A stretch of 64,000 nucleotides of DNA, taken from positions 5,192,050 through 5,256,049 of the forward strand of contig JAJEKV010000030.1 in assembly GCA_021234155.1 (NCBI GenBank), in the 5' to 3' direction. Under the pieces are notes generated by a model. It ran no database searches and was not told the origin of the DNA. It saw only the letters and a program-made list of their open reading frames with translations. A program made the translations under genes and the position numbers. Below are positions 61,431 through 64,000 of this stretch, piece by piece; positions within the stretch are counted from its first letter, which is position 1; every line of letters begins with the position of its first letter. Origin of the DNA: Isoetes taiwanensis (taxonomy: Eukaryota; Streptophyta; Lycopodiopsida; Isoetales; Isoetaceae).

Positions 61431-62900
61431 GAGGGACTGAAAACTCTAAAGTGTAATGACCATCGCAAATATTGGACAAGTCGAATTTTGCTTCCTTTGG
61501 AGGTTTTCTGGAAAGATTTTCTGTAAATTCTAAGCATTAAATCGCATATGTGTTATGTCTAATGAATTCAGCATTTGTGACATGCAGGCACTACTACACT
61601 AACATGGGCTAGAAAACCTCTGTCAGTCTTAGTCCAACAGAAGCAAAGCTTAACTCTGCAACTGTGCATCTCTGCATTGTAGTTTTTGAATGTCCTGCTT
61701 GTTATAAGTCTTTCTTTCATTTTGGGGACAGAATAGGCCGTTGCTGAATTTGGAGCCATAACACATGGTATAAGTCCGAAAAGGAGGATCTTTGTTATGG
61801 ATTACTTCAGGTATATTCTTGAAGAAGCCAACAGATTTAAGAAAGATGGTTGCATATGCATGCACTGTGTGAATCATTTGCGTAATGCCTTCTAGAAGTA
61901 TCATATCCTTAGTACCGCCTTGCCATTTACGACAGGGGCAATCTTATTACTTCAAGTATTTCATTTCATTTCATTTGTCGATTGGTGTTATCGGTTTATC
62001 TTTCTTCTTTTTAGAAACATGCAAGCGGCGATTCTAATGCATAAATATATCCGCCTTTCTCGGACTAGCAAGATTCAAGCATAGGCATGCCATATTATTA
62101 GTATATATCAAATGCCTTTTTAATCGAAATAGCACATTACCACGGGATATATACATTGGTCTCATGAATTTCTTGAACTTATGCGGTTCCCTTTTACAAA
62201 ATATCTGTTTCTTTGAATTGTTTTACGTGGAAAAGGATTCTCAAATGCCCTCATAAAAAGTTGAGAACTTTGCATTTTGTCGATTGCTCCACAATTCTTA
62301 TACATATTTAAGATTGCAAGTGAATAATCGGTTCAAGGTAAGTATAAAAATGTTCATTCCTCACGAAGATAAAATGCTTACGATTTTCATATTGTAGTTG
62401 GCGGGTTGGACTATTGGACTATTGGCGATGGGTGAGCCTGAGGCAATGTTTGGATTGAATGAAGCCCCTGGTTGGGAAATGGGTCGACAGGTTCTAATAG
62501 ATTTATGCCAGGGTTCTTGCATTTTTTTCTCTGCTCTTCCCTTTCTAGTGCCATGAGTCCACTTTCTGGCTATATGCTTGCTTTATTTGCATCTTTCATT
62601 TTAGCTTATATTTTTGTTAAGGTTTTGGAGATAATCCTAGAAAAGCTCTCTCAGGCGCCATCGCACCTTTCCCTCGTCTGAGATGTCTATTCCTAAATGC
62701 CACAATTAAAAAGCTCTCCGCACTTTGTTTTTGGCAGTGAATACATCTAGCAACATTTCGAAGATATCAAGTATTCTGCAAAATCATTTTTTAAAGTGTT
62801 CTTTGATACTTGAATGAACCATTCAATCGATTACAAACATATCGAGGTAATGAAAAAAGATTATATTGTGCGCAAGAGTTATTATCTACATATTGAACTA
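61431..62900. other. Intergenic stretch
   Basis: No recognised gene. After an acceptor-like TATTGTAG near 62,397 a frame reads LAGWTIGLLAMGEPEAMFGL, and a separate frame (62,472-62,681) has a hydrophobic segment. Neither has a recognisable family. Confidence 0.4.
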
Positions 62901-63832
62901 TTCAATAATCTTGTAACATATGCTTGAAACAATGCTTGAAGTCTTTATTTTCCTCTTGAAGTCTTTATTTTCATGTTTGCCTTCAAATCCTTTGATAACA
63001 TAAATCATTAATAATCTCCCCCCTTAATAATAGAACTCATATTTTTAGTTCTATTCACGTTTATGGATTTTTAGCTTAAATTGCTTATATTCGCAATATC
63101 AACTCATCCAAGTGTCATGTAACGTTGTTTGTTTTTGGCCCCGAAGGGGCGAAATTTTTTTTTAACCTATAACACAAACCATTACATTATTACACGCATT
63201 AAAATTAAATTCCCCCTTAAACCCCCTTTTGTTTGGGTGCATATTCACACGGGGGGTGACGTAGGGCAGCGAAAGCCCTTATAATTATGTTTTGCATGTA
63301 CAAAATCAACACCATATAGTTTATAGCCTGAAATCTTATAGTATTTTGCAAATCTTGTTATATAGTATAACGAATTCTGTACATCCATACCCCACAAACG
63401 AGGAACTTTGTGTACGGTGTAGATTAAGGAATAAGGGGTGAATATGCCTATCCAACAGCTCTCGTTGCCCGGAGTCACCCCCCGTGTGAATATGCACCCA
63501 AACAAAAGGGGGTTTAAGGGGGAATTTAATTTTAATGCGTGTAATAATGTAATGGTTTGTGTTATAGGTTAAAAAAAATTTTCGCCCCTTCGGGGCCAAA
63601 AACAAACAACGTTACATGACACTTGGATGAGTTGATATTGCGAATATAAGCAATTTAAGCTAAAAATCCATAAACGTGAATAGAACTAAAAATATGAGTT
63701 CTATTATTAAGGGGGAGATTATAAATGATTTATGTTATCAAAGGATTTGAAGGCAAACATGAAAATAAAGACTTCAAGAGGAAAATAAAGACTTCAAGCA
63801 TTGTTTCAAGCATATGTTACAAGATTATTGAA
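62901..63832. repeat. Large near-perfect inverted repeat (about 360-bp arms, 213-bp loop)
   Basis: The left arm 62,901-63,260 is the reverse complement of 63,474-63,832. The only differences I noticed are one C-run length change near 63,022 and a substitution near 63,010. The right arm contains TTATTAAGGGGGAGATTAT, which looks like a Copia polypurine tract followed by the start of an LTR. The structure could therefore be two head-on copies of a Copia 3' region. The loop keeps a minus-strand open frame (KVPRLWGMDVQNSLYYI). A transcript would fold into a long hairpin. Confidence 0.9.
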
Positions 63833-64000
63833 TACAAATACAAATATAATGAATACAAATATACAAGGCCTTGCTCATGGCAATTACCAATACACCTTAG
63901 CATCAGCTAACCCAACATATGCCAACCTTGCAGCTTGCACCCATGGAAGCTCAACAAAGAAATCTAACTAAGTACTACTACTTGAAATGTAACCAACCCA

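Noticed and set aside
1-64000. tRNA, rRNA or other structured RNA genes
   Set aside because: I saw no convincing cloverleaf or rRNA sequence by eye. A tRNAscan or Infernal run would be needed to exclude them.

Overview
The window is nuclear DNA of a land plant. The evidence is a plant-type DCAF13/SOF1 WD40 gene, a plant NCL-type (EF-hand plus cation exchanger) gene with seven GT-AG exons, a CACTA transposon with tnp2, DUF4216 and Ptta/En/Spm-type genes, and LINE fragments. Gene density is low and repeats dominate. I cannot name the species. A large, repeat-rich genome (fern, gymnosperm or similar) would fit, but that is inference.

Layout. 1-13.9 kb (copy A) and 19.07-33.7 kb (copy B) are two direct, collinear copies of one noncoding segment holding LINE fragments in both orientations, tandem duplications and a long TTCTAGAA-rich array. 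Their differences are mostly small indels and shortened homopolymers, so an unpolished or falsely duplicated assembly segment is a serious alternative to a real duplication. Between them, at 17.15-18.50 kb, lies an intact intronless DCAF13/SOF1 gene. From 33.7 to 36.2 kb there are minisatellites, a doubtful two-exon small ORF and an array of hairpin palindromes.

From 51.3 kb back to 36.3 kb on the minus strand runs a multi-exon gene of a family I do not recognise, carrying several frameshifts. One of its exons is split by a complete 11.86-kb CACTA element (37,137-48,992) with CACTACAAG ends and an AAA target-site duplication. Removing the element and one AAA restores the reading frame across the site. 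The CACTA carries a plus-strand tnp2/TNPD-like gene (disabled), a minus-strand Ptta/En/Spm TNPA-like gene, and, between them, what looks like a captured fragment of an NFX1-type (ZNFX1-like) helicase. Palindromes of the same GCACCGTGG type occur in an intron and in the 3' flank of the interrupted gene.

From 52.2 to 54.7 kb is an intact NCL-like Na+/Ca2+ exchanger gene. The last 9 kb are intergenic: a LINE 3' end, degenerate tandem repeats, a second family of hairpin palindromes (CTTTCTCGACTC arms), a decayed gene remnant with a MITE-like insert, and a nearly perfect 360-bp inverted repeat resembling two head-on copies of a Copia element 3' end.

Only the DCAF13 and NCL genes look functional. 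The rest is mobile-element and repeat biology.
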